This document shows positions 9,271-17,014 of a stretch of 64,000 nucleotides of DNA, piece after piece. The first letter of the stretch is position 1, and each line of letters opens with the position of its first letter. Below the pieces are notes generated by a model that saw only the letters and a program-made list of their open reading frames with translations, was not told where the DNA came from and did not search any database. A program made the position numbers and the translations under genes. Source of the stretch: Paenibacillus_F sp047238265 (GTDB lineage: Bacteria > Bacillota > Bacilli > Paenibacillales > NBRC-103111); contig NZ_JBDFMM010000001.1 of NCBI RefSeq assembly GCF_047238265.1, forward strand, positions 2,046,001 to 2,110,000, given 5' to 3'.

Positions 9271-11186
9271 TTAAATGGAACCTTTCCCGCAAAATTTTTC
9301 TTTATTTGCTCTCGATAATTTTGATCACCTTGACCTCTGTCGGGATCTTTACGTATAAAAAGGCGTCCGATGAGCTGGATAAACAAAACCGGCTTCATAT
9401 GAACCAGATTTTAACCAATGCGCTCCATCATACGGATGTGTATGTGAAAAGCTACGACCGGCTCACGATTTCGCTGCTGACCAACCGGGATATCAAGAAA
9501 TTCGTCGATCTTCCTCCGGTTCCGGAGCCCTACGATTATTACAAGTTCTGGAGCACGATCCGGGAAACCGCGCTTCAGCCGATCTTTATCCGCAATCCCG
9601 AGATTGTGTCCATGTACGCGATAAGCTTTGCGGGCAACGGAATTTACGGCTACAGCAACGACCAGGCGGAGGGAACGTATTCCCGGGAAAAAATACTCGG
9701 CCAGATGGAGCGTCTGAAGAGCGTCACGGAACCGGACGGAACGCTCAGCATTACGACGGACAGCATTCTTCCGGCGATGAACGGCAGTGTCATCCGGCTG
9801 TCCCGGCAGATTAAAGGACTTCAGTCGGCGGACTACAAAGGAATTCTGGCCGTCGAAATCCGTTCGAACGATCTTTCCATGCTTTGGAAAGGGATCGATC
9901 TGGGCGAGGGCGGCTATTTCTTCATCGTCAACGATAAAGGCGAGATGATTTATCAGCCGTCCAAGGACGGAATCGGTCCGCAGGCGCTGCCGGAGCTGGT
10001 GCCCCGGATTGTAAGTGCGGGGGAGACAGGCTCCTTCCTGCATAAAGGGCCGGACGGGGAGGAACGGCTTTACATGAGCCGCAGATCCTCTTACTCAGGC
10101 TGGAATCTCGTCGTTTCGATGCCGATGAGCGAGCTGAAAAAGCCGGTGACGGCCATCCGCACGACGACGATTCTGATCGGCTTGTTCACGCTGGCTATCG
10201 CGGTCGCGCTCGCGTACCGGTTCGGCCGCTCGATCACACGGCCGATTCTCGTGCTCATTCAGGGCATGCGGCAGACGGAGCAGGGCAAATGGTCCACGGT
10301 GCCGCTGCCGAACCGGCGGGACGAGATCACGGAGCTCATGCAGCGCTACAACCTGATGGTGGGGCGCTTGTCGGAGCTTGTGGAGCAGGTTTACGAAGGC
10401 GAGCTCAAACAGCAGAAAACCCAGCTCGAACGGCAGCAGGCCGAATTCCAGGCTCTCCAGCTGCAGATCAATCCCCATTTCCTGTACAACACGCTGGAAA
10501 CGATCGTATGCTACGCTGTCGTGCAGGATTCCGAAGAAATTTCGGAAATCGTCAAATCGATGGCCTATATGCTGCGCTACTCGGTTCAAACGAATCTGGA
10601 AGAGATAACCGTCGCCAACGAGCTGAATCATGTGCTGAACTATATGATTATTTTGAAGCACCGCCACGACCGGGAGTTCGAGCTGGATGTCGCGGTTCCG
10701 CCGCAGTTTCTGCTTAAGAAAATGGTGCGGCTTACTCTGCAGCCGCTGATCGAAAATGTGTTTCAGCATGCTTTTCCGGACGGTCTGGAGGATCACCACT
10801 GGATCCGGATCGATGCCGGAGAAGAAGTCGGAAAGTTCTGGATTTCGGTGGAAGACAACGGGACGGGAATGAGCCGGGAGACGCTGGACAAACTTCAATC
10901 CAAGCTAAAAACAGAGCAGTTGACGGATGCTTCCGCTTCGGCCGGAATGGATGAGAGCGGAAGGGGCGGGATCGGTGTGCTGAACGTGCACCGCCGGATC
11001 CAGCTCGTGTTCGGAGGCGAATTCGGCCTCCGTATCGAAAGCAAGCCCGGCATCGGGACGAAGATGACGATGATGATGCCGGTTTCCAAGCCCGCCAAGG
11101 AAAGCCCGGACGAAAGCTTCGTCGGATGGCCGGGAACCGGAAGCGGCGGGCGGATCTGTCCCGCCGATGCCGAAGAGACCGGTTAA
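9267..11186 (+). CDS. YesM-type sensor histidine kinase
   Basis: A 639-residue membrane kinase. A transmembrane helix near residues 11-30 and another near 297-316 flank a large extracytoplasmic sensing domain of the dCache type. A HAMP segment follows (RSITRPILVLIQGMRQ), then the His_kinase family motif INPHFLYNTLETI with phosphorylated His404, and a HATPase domain (LQPLIENVFQHAF N-box, DNGTGMS G1, GGIGVLNVHRRI G2). It overlaps the response regulator by four bases, and the pair is the usual regulator of Lpl-type transporters in Paenibacillus. The C-terminal 30 residues beyond the ATPase domain are unconserved in appearance. Confidence 0.93.
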   Translation: MIKWNLSRKIFLYLLSIILITLTSVGIFTYKKASDELDKQNRLHMNQILTNALHHTDVYVKSYDRLTISLLTNRDIKKFVDLPPVPEPYDYYKFWSTIRETALQPIFIRNPEIVSMYAISFAGNGIYGYSNDQAEGTYSREKILGQMERLKSVTEPDGTLSITTDSILPAMNGSVIRLSRQIKGLQSADYKGILAVEIRSNDLSMLWKGIDLGEGGYFFIVNDKGEMIYQPSKDGIGPQALPELVPRIVSAGETGSFLHKGPDGEERLYMSRRSSYSGWNLVVSMPMSELKKPVTAIRTTTILIGLFTLAIAVALAYRFGRSITRPILVLIQGMRQTEQGKWSTVPLPNRRDEITELMQRYNLMVGRLSELVEQVYEGELKQQKTQLERQQAEFQALQLQINPHFLYNTLETIVCYAVVQDSEEISEIVKSMAYMLRYSVQTNLEEITVANELNHVLNYMIILKHRHDREFELDVAVPPQFLLKKMVRLTLQPLIENVFQHAFPDGLEDHHWIRIDAGEEVGKFWISVEDNGTGMSRETLDKLQSKLKTEQLTDASASAGMDESGRGGIGVLNVHRRIQLVFGGEFGLRIESKPGIGTKMTMMMPVSKPAKESPDESFVGWPGTGSGGRICPADAEETG

Positions 11187-11314
11187 AGCGGGAGAACGAT
11201 AAACCCGTAAGTACGGAATGTTTGTGGCATGTGAAGCAAGGAAGCAACATTAAAAATAAGGCGGGTGCCTGTTTTCGGAATATGGCACCGGCAAGCCTGT
11301 AAAGGAGGCGGACC

Positions 11315-13744
11315 ATGTCTGCTAACAAGCTCTGGTATACGCGGCCCGCTCAGGCATGGACCGAAGCTCTCCCGGTCGGCAGCGGCAGACTGGGCGCCAT
11401 GATTTATGGACGCCCAGCGGAAGAACTGATCTCGCTTAACGAGGACAGCTTATGGTACGGCGGTCCCAAAGACCGGACGAATCCGGAGGCTGCTGCCGCT
11501 CTGCCCGAAGTCAGAAGGCTGCTCATGGAGGGCCGTGTGACCGAGGCGCAGGAGCTTGCTCATGTGGGGCTGACCCCCATCCCTAAATACGCCGGCCCCT
11601 ACCAGCCGCTGGGAGACCTGCGCATCTGGTTCGGAGAGCATGAGCCGGAAGCGGGTACTTACTGCCGGGAGCTGGACCTGGCGAAGGCGCTGTGCCGCGT
11701 CGAATACACGTCGCAAGGCGCGGGCTACACCCGGGAGCTGTTCGCCAGCGCTCCGGCCGGTGTGCTTGTGCTCCGCCTCGCAACCACTCACCCGGAAGGA
11801 CTGAGCTTCCGGTTTCATCTGGGGCGGCGTCCCTTCGACGAAGGAGCGGCGCCCGACGGTCCGCATGCGGTGCTTATGCAGGGCCGCTGCGGACCGGACG
11901 GGGTCCGGTATGCCGCGCTTGCGGGCGTGAGCGCCGAAGGCGGCACGGTCCGTACGGCCGGTGACTTCGTCCTCGTGAAGGGAGCCGCAGCCGCGACGAT
12001 CTATGTCGCCGCGCAGACAAGCTTCCGCCATGAAAATCCCGCGGCCGTTTGCAGGCGGCAGGTCGCGGAGGCCGTGCGGAAGGGCTACGAAGCGGTCAAA
12101 AGGGAGCACGAGGCGGATTATGCGCCTCTTTTTGCCCGGATGAGCCTGGAGCTCGATACGCCGGATAACGATGTCCGGCTGCTTTCCACGGACAAGCGCC
12201 TTGACCGTGTTCGCGAGGGAGGGGAGGACCCGGGGCTGCTTGCGCTTTTTTTTCAATACGGACGCTATCTGCTTCTGGCCAGTTCACGGCCCGGCACGCT
12301 TCCGGCCAACCTTCAGGGAATCTGGAATGCGGATTACCAGCCTCCGTGGGAATGTAATTACACGCTGAACATTAACCTGCAGATGAATTATTGGCCGGCG
12401 GAAGTGTGCAATTTGAGCGAATGTCATGAACCGCTGTTTGATTTTATAGACAGGCTTGTCGAAAACGGCAGAGAAACCGCCCGGAGTCTCTACGGATGCA
12501 GGGGTTTTGTGGTTCACCACAATTCAAACTTGTGGGCGGAAAGCGGCATCAACGGGATGCTTCCGCGGGCGGCCGTCTGGCCGATGGGCGGAGTGTGGCT
12601 TGCCCTTCATCTGTGGGAGCATTACCGGTTCGGCGGGGACGAAGATTTTCTGGCACGGCGGGCTTATCCCGTCATGATAGAAGCAGCCCGGTTCCTGCTC
12701 GATTTCATGACGGAGGACGGTCAGGGCGGGCTGCTCACGGGCCCTTCCGTATCGCCGGAGAACAAATACGTGCTTCCCGGCGGAAAAAGCGGCTATCTGT
12801 GCATGGCTCCGGCCATGGACATTCAGCTCGCCCGCACGCTTTTCGGGGCTGTCCGCGAAGCGGCGGAGCTGCTGGCGGGCGAACGCGAAGCGTCCGGGAC
12901 CGCATGGCCGGAGCGGACTCCTTCGTGCAGCGCCGATGGCACGGAGCCTGCCGCGGAGGCCAGCGCCACCTGTGCTCATGCGGCCGTCCGCGAATACGCC
13001 GCCCTCCCGGCCGAAGCCGCGTTGCTGGAGGAACTGACGGCGGCGGAGGCCCGTCTGCCGCAGCCCGCGACGGGCAGGCACGGGCAGCTGCTCGAATGGC
13101 TCGGCGACGAGGAGGAAGAGGATCCGGGCCACCGGCATATCTCGCACCTGTTCGGCCTGTTTCCGGGCGAGCTTATCTCCCCGTTCCGTACACCGGACTT
13201 GGCTCAAGCGGCCAGAGTGACGCTGGAGCACCGGCTGGCCGGCGGCAGCGGACATACCGGCTGGAGCCGGGTGTGGATCGCCCATTACTGGGCAAGGCTG
13301 AGAGAAGGCGAGGAAGCCCATCGGCACCTGACGGCTCTGCTTCGGCACGCAGCCGACCCCAATTTGTTCACGGAACATCCGCCGTTTCAGATTGACGGGA
13401 ACCTGGGGGGGACATCCGCCGCCGCCGAAATGCTGCTCCAGTCCCACGAAGGGTTTCTGGATCTGCTGCCCGCGCTGCCGTCCGCCTGGCCTAGCGGCCG
13501 CGTCAAAGGGCTGCGCGCGCGGGGAGGCTACGAGGCGGATATGGAGTGGGAAGACGGACGACTCATACAAGGCCGTATTACCGCCTCCCTGCCCGGAACC
13601 CTTCGTGTCGGGTACAAAAGGCCGTTTACCGCTTCCCGGGATGGCACAGAAATGACCGGAAAATGCGACTTTTCCGGCAGCAACGGCCTCTATGTGATGG
13701 AAATTGAACATGGCGCACATACGGTTGTGGATATCCGGCTGTAA
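11315..13744 (+). CDS. Alpha-L-fucosidase, GH95 family
   Basis: An 809-residue, intracellular enzyme of the usual GH95 size. The N-terminal beta domain opens with LWYTRPAQAWTEALPVGSGRLGAMIYG and the NEDSLWYGGP motif. The (alpha/alpha)6 barrel carries NLQGIWNADYQPPWE and TLNINLQMNYWPAE, in which Asn352 and Asn354 correspond to the paired Asn that activate water in this inverting family. The C-terminal half has FQIDGNLGGTSAAAEMLLQS. GH95 enzymes prefer alpha-1,2-linked fucose (or galactose in some plant-glycan enzymes). The start follows AAAGGAGGCGGACC. Residues about 525-560 (ERTPSCSADGTEPAAEAS region) look like an unconserved insertion. Presence with GH29 gives the locus two fucosidases of different linkage preference. 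Confidence 0.93.
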   Translation: MSANKLWYTRPAQAWTEALPVGSGRLGAMIYGRPAEELISLNEDSLWYGGPKDRTNPEAAAALPEVRRLLMEGRVTEAQELAHVGLTPIPKYAGPYQPLGDLRIWFGEHEPEAGTYCRELDLAKALCRVEYTSQGAGYTRELFASAPAGVLVLRLATTHPEGLSFRFHLGRRPFDEGAAPDGPHAVLMQGRCGPDGVRYAALAGVSAEGGTVRTAGDFVLVKGAAAATIYVAAQTSFRHENPAAVCRRQVAEAVRKGYEAVKREHEADYAPLFARMSLELDTPDNDVRLLSTDKRLDRVREGGEDPGLLALFFQYGRYLLLASSRPGTLPANLQGIWNADYQPPWECNYTLNINLQMNYWPAEVCNLSECHEPLFDFIDRLVENGRETARSLYGCRGFVVHHNSNLWAESGINGMLPRAAVWPMGGVWLALHLWEHYRFGGDEDFLARRAYPVMIEAARFLLDFMTEDGQGGLLTGPSVSPENKYVLPGGKSGYLCMAPAMDIQLARTLFGAVREAAELLAGEREASGTAWPERTPSCSADGTEPAAEASATCAHAAVREYAALPAEAALLEELTAAEARLPQPATGRHGQLLEWLGDEEEEDPGHRHISHLFGLFPGELISPFRTPDLAQAARVTLEHRLAGGSGHTGWSRVWIAHYWARLREGEEAHRHLTALLRHAADPNLFTEHPPFQIDGNLGGTSAAAEMLLQSHEGFLDLLPALPSAWPSGRVKGLRARGGYEADMEWEDGRLIQGRITASLPGTLRVGYKRPFTASRDGTEMTGKCDFSGSNGLYVMEIEHGAHTVVDIRL

Positions 13745-13782
13745 ACGCGGCGCCGCACGCGCACCCGCGAAAGACACGATAA

Positions 13783-13820
13783 AAAAAGGCTCTTCTCCCA
13801 AGGAGAAGAGCCTTTTTCTT
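13783..13820. terminator. Bidirectional intrinsic terminator
   Basis: AAAAAGGCTCTTCTCC and GGAGAAGAGCCTTTTT form a 16-bp stem with a three-base loop. A and T tracts on both sides let it serve the convergent GH95 and manganese catalase genes. Confidence 0.9.
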
Positions 13821-13825
13821 ATTTT

Positions 13826-14674
13826 TTAACCGCTTGTTTCAAGCTTTCCCATTCGTCCAGATCGTGATGCAGTCTCGGATGCGGGAACCTTCGGTGCGGG
13901 AACTTGTCCTTGCGGAACCGGTTCCGCGACATATACGAAGTCGCCCGTTCCGTCCGGCGCCGATCCGGTTGCCCACAAACCTTCCGAAGACTCTGTGCCT
14001 TCCGACAAGTTCCAGAATTCAAATGCGTGCGGCTGGGCTTCGAGCTCCGCTTCCGGCGGGAAGGAAGCCGGAACCACGACGCCATTCTTCTCTTCCAGCT
14101 CCTTGATCGCGGCCATCCACTGATACTGATGGTAACGGTCGCGGGCGAGCATTTTACGGAAAGTGGCACGTACGCCTTCGTCTTTGGTCATATGGTACAA
14201 GCGAGCCACTTGAAGGCGCCCCTGGCTTTCCGCATGAAGGTTGGAGCGCATGTCCGCAAGCAGGTTGCCGCTCGCCACGATATAACCGCCGTTCCACGGC
14301 ACGCCGAGCGAGTTGGTCGGCAGGCCGCCCAAACCGCTGACGAGGAGATGCTGAGGGTTAATACCGCCCATGATGGCTGCCGTCGCAGGGTCTTTCGCCG
14401 CTTCGGCCTGATCTTCCGGAGAAGCGCCGTCGAGGAGCTGGCTGATCAGGGAGCACAGCATTTCGACGTGTCCGATCTCCTCCGTACCGATATCCATTAA
14501 CATATCTTTATATTTTTCTTCTCCACGGCAGTTAAAACCTTGGAAGAGATATTGCATCATGACAGTCATTTCACCGAATTGTCCACCTAGTACTTCCTGC
14601 ACTTGACGGGCCAGCATAGGGTCCGGTCGGTCTACTTTTACCTCGAACTGCAATTCTTTCTGATGACGGAACAT
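13826..14674 (-). CDS. Manganese catalase family protein
   Basis: A 282-residue ferritin-like four-helix protein. All dimanganese ligands of the family are visible: Glu35 (GQFGEMTVMMQYLFQ), Glu66 and His69 (GTEEIGHVEML), Glu149 (HAESQGR) and His182 (DRYHQYQW). It dismutates hydrogen peroxide without haem. In spore formers, relatives such as CotJC and YdbD lie in the spore coat or mother cell. The C-terminal 50 residues are Pro/Ala/Glu-rich and probably disordered. The start follows AGGAGGAAGTTAACTT. The gene stands alone, convergent with GH95. A role in sporulation is family knowledge and is not shown by the sequence. Confidence 0.93.
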   Translation of the reverse strand: MFRHQKELQFEVKVDRPDPMLARQVQEVLGGQFGEMTVMMQYLFQGFNCRGEEKYKDMLMDIGTEEIGHVEMLCSLISQLLDGASPEDQAEAAKDPATAAIMGGINPQHLLVSGLGGLPTNSLGVPWNGGYIVASGNLLADMRSNLHAESQGRLQVARLYHMTKDEGVRATFRKMLARDRYHQYQWMAAIKELEEKNGVVVPASFPPEAELEAQPHAFEFWNLSEGTESSEGLWATGSAPDGTGDFVYVAEPVPQGQVPAPKVPASETASRSGRMGKLETSG

Positions 14675-14980
14675 AAGTTAACTTCCTCCTTCGATTTCAG
14701 ATGCCAGAAGAAAATAAAAAACATTTTACTCGCTTCCCGACTGTTAATTACCCGTTCGGTCCGGGCTAAAACAAAATAATGGAATTTTACAGTAAATAAA
14801 TTTAAAACCGTTCCGAAATCCGACACATTCACCCGGGGATGTTCCGGCCAGACGAATCTGACAATTTGCACACCGACTCACATGATTTCGGCGCTTTGGA
14901 GAAAACTATCCGGGAAAGAAAGGCCATGGTCAGCGGAGAGGTAAACGGAAAGAAGCGAAGCGAGGTGAGGTGATAAAAAA
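14675..14980. other. Divergent intergenic region, no gene seen
   Basis: Lies between the catalase (leftward) and a secreted protein gene (rightward). It should contain both promoters, but no convincing -35/-10 pair was picked out. Near the right end is the ribosome site GAGGTGAGGTGAT for the rightward gene. Confidence 0.5.
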
Positions 14981-16381
14981 ATGGGCAGACAGATACGAAT
15001 CCTTTTCCTGCTTCTGTCCGCCGGTGTAATTTTACTCGTTCCCGAAGCGGCAACCATGCGGCAAGCGGTTGAGCCCGGAGACCACGGGAGCATTGTGCTT
15101 TCCGTCCAATCGTCGCCGGATGCGGTTTACCGGAGCGAAGCCGGGACAGAACTGAGCGCCGGCCGCCTTTTCGGTGGGAGCGTTCGCCGCAAGGCGTCGT
15201 ACTTTCCTTTTACGGACACGGTTGTGAAAGTGAGGGAGAGAGGCGGAGAACGCATATACCCGGTCAGCCGGGCGGGAGAAATTTATGACTCTATGGAGCA
15301 CGAAGTGATTCGGCCGGACGAAGCGCACAGACAAGAACTTGTGAGAAAGATGGAAGCTCTTCGCCATAAGCATTACGGAGAGCCGGTTTCCTGGAATGAT
15401 GCGCAGAAAGAAATTCCCCGTCTGGCCCGATTCGAAGTGCTCGATCTGGAGACCGGGCTTACGTTCCGGGTTCAGCGCAGAGCCGGACGGCAGCATGCGG
15501 ACGTGCAGCCGCTGACGAAGAAGGATACGGAGGTCATGAAGACCGTCTACGGGGGAAAATGGAGCTGGGACCGCCGGGCAGTTCTCGTCCGGTTCAACGG
15601 GAAAAGCTATGCCGCATCCATGAACGGAATGCCGCATGGCGGAGACGGCATTCCGGAAAACGGGTTCAGCGGACATTCCTGTATCCATTTTGCCGGGAGC
15701 ACGACCCACAAATCCCGTTCCAAAGACACGGTGCACCAGTTTATGGTTCATCGTGCCGCGGGCCGGGCGGACATTTTTGCCGCGCAGGCTTCTCCGCAGC
15801 AATTGGCGGATCTGGTTGTCGCGGCCGTTCACCAGCATGATGACGCTTTGCTGGACCTGCTGAGCCGTCCGCATAACCGCGGGCTGCTTCAAGATTTGAA
15901 GAGAGACAGCCGGTCTTTCGTTTCCGTACGCAGATTAACGGAATGGGAACCGGAAGATGCGGGCAAGCCTGAACCGGAGTACGCTTATGAAATTCCGGTC
16001 GAGCTCGCATTCGAGAAGAAGGGAGAACGCCCGCGCAGAGCGATTTGCCGCTTCGGCTTTCATCCGCGCTTCTTTGTACGACCCATGGGAATTGACCCGA
16101 TTTCAATATCCGGAGCGGGACCGTCCAGGAAAAGCGCAGCGAAAGCGGACGTGACACCCGGTAAAAAAATGAATGATGCCGCGGAGATCAAACATGAACA
16201 AAAGACAACCGCTTTTGAAGTTAAAAAGATGGGCACGGATAGGGCTGGCCGCGATCTGCCTGCTGCTGAGTATGCCGATACCCGGAATTGCCGCGGGAGC
16301 GGACATACCCGGCCCGTTTCCGGAAGACATGGTCGAGCCCGCCATTCCCATCGCTGCGGACCGGGGGCCGTTCTCGATTGA
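14981..16381 (+). CDS. Exported protein of unknown function
   Basis: 466 residues as read, with an N-terminal hydrophobic segment (ILFLLLSAGVILLVPEAAT) acting as a signal peptide or anchor. The recognisable stretch, about residues 160-250, contains GGKWSWDRRAVLVRFNGKSYAASMNGMPHG and FSGHSCIHFAGSTTHKS, a His-rich motif found in uncharacterised Gram-positive envelope proteins with peptidoglycan-related partners. The last 62 residues overlap the signal-peptide region of the downstream L,D-transpeptidase by about 190 bases, which is unusual. The +1 frame near 16078 would instead continue YDPWELTRFQYPERDRPGK and stop at 16154, leaving clean spacing. Either a frame error or a genuine long overlap is possible. 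The pairing with an L,D-transpeptidase supports a cell-wall role by inference. Confidence 0.6.
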   Translation: MGRQIRILFLLLSAGVILLVPEAATMRQAVEPGDHGSIVLSVQSSPDAVYRSEAGTELSAGRLFGGSVRRKASYFPFTDTVVKVRERGGERIYPVSRAGEIYDSMEHEVIRPDEAHRQELVRKMEALRHKHYGEPVSWNDAQKEIPRLARFEVLDLETGLTFRVQRRAGRQHADVQPLTKKDTEVMKTVYGGKWSWDRRAVLVRFNGKSYAASMNGMPHGGDGIPENGFSGHSCIHFAGSTTHKSRSKDTVHQFMVHRAAGRADIFAAQASPQQLADLVVAAVHQHDDALLDLLSRPHNRGLLQDLKRDSRSFVSVRRLTEWEPEDAGKPEPEYAYEIPVELAFEKKGERPRRAICRFGFHPRFFVRPMGIDPISISGAGPSRKSAAKADVTPGKKMNDAAEIKHEQKTTAFEVKKMGTDRAGRDLPAAEYADTRNCRGSGHTRPVSGRHGRARHSHRCGPGAVLD

Positions 16382-16940
16382 GGTATACCCTCTGAAGCAC
16401 AAGCTTGTCGTGTTCAAAGACAAGAAGCATTTTAAAACTTACCCGGTCGCGGTCGGAAACTTGGCAACGCCTACGCCTGTCGGCGAGTATCGGGTAATTT
16501 ATAAAGGCAAGGACTGGGGTCCTGCTTTCGGACCGCGCTGGCTGGGGCTTAACGTTCCGTGGGGAGCGTACGGCATTCATGGAACGAACAAACCGCATTC
16601 CATCGGCCAGCATTTGAGCCACGGCTGCATCAGAATGAGAAACCGCGACGTGGAGGAGCTTTACGACCTCATTCCTGTCGGCACGAAGGTGACGATCGCG
16701 GGGCATGTTCTGGGAGATCCCGGCCATGAACCGAGGAAGCTTGCCCAAGGAGATATCGGAGCGGATGTTCAGCTCATTCAGAACCGGCTGAAAAGCGCAG
16801 GCTATTACGGCGGAGTCTGCAACGGGAAGTTTCTGGCTTCGACGACCGTAGCCCTGCGGAGATTTCAGCGGGACCACAGGCTCAGAGCGGATGGCGTCGT
16901 ATCCCTAAGCGTCTATGAAAAATTGGGCTTGCTGGAATAA
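16194..16940 (+). CDS. L,D-transpeptidase with peptidoglycan-binding domain
   Basis: 248 residues from the ATG at 16194, which opens a clean signal peptide (MNKRQPLLKLKRWARIGLAA...PGIAAG); an in-frame ATG at 16173 only adds seven residues. The YkuD catalytic domain spans about residues 60-170, with IHGTNKPHSIGQHLSHGCIRM; the nucleophile is Cys145 within SHGCIRM and the conserved His residues precede it. A PG_binding_1 domain occupies about 185-245 (IGADVQLIQNRLKSAGYYGG). The protein makes 3-3 cross-links or attaches ligands in peptidoglycan outside the membrane; in spore formers such enzymes also act on the spore cortex. It is followed by a terminator 7 bases downstream. Confidence 0.93.
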   Translation: MNKRQPLLKLKRWARIGLAAICLLLSMPIPGIAAGADIPGPFPEDMVEPAIPIAADRGPFSIEVYPLKHKLVVFKDKKHFKTYPVAVGNLATPTPVGEYRVIYKGKDWGPAFGPRWLGLNVPWGAYGIHGTNKPHSIGQHLSHGCIRMRNRDVEELYDLIPVGTKVTIAGHVLGDPGHEPRKLAQGDIGADVQLIQNRLKSAGYYGGVCNGKFLASTTVALRRFQRDHRLRADGVVSLSVYEKLGLLE

Positions 16941-16946
16941 AAAAAG

Positions 16947-16988
16947 AGAAACCTCCAAACCGTTAAGGTCAGGAGGTTTCATTCTTTG
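16947..16988. terminator. Intrinsic terminator, probably bidirectional
   Basis: GAAACCTCC (16948-16956) pairs with GGAGGTTTC (16972-16980), flanked by an A tract on the left and ATTCTTT on the right. It serves the convergent L,D-transpeptidase and MHYT kinase genes. Confidence 0.75.
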
Positions 16989-17014
16989 TGCATGACTGGC
17001 CGAGCGCAGGCGAT

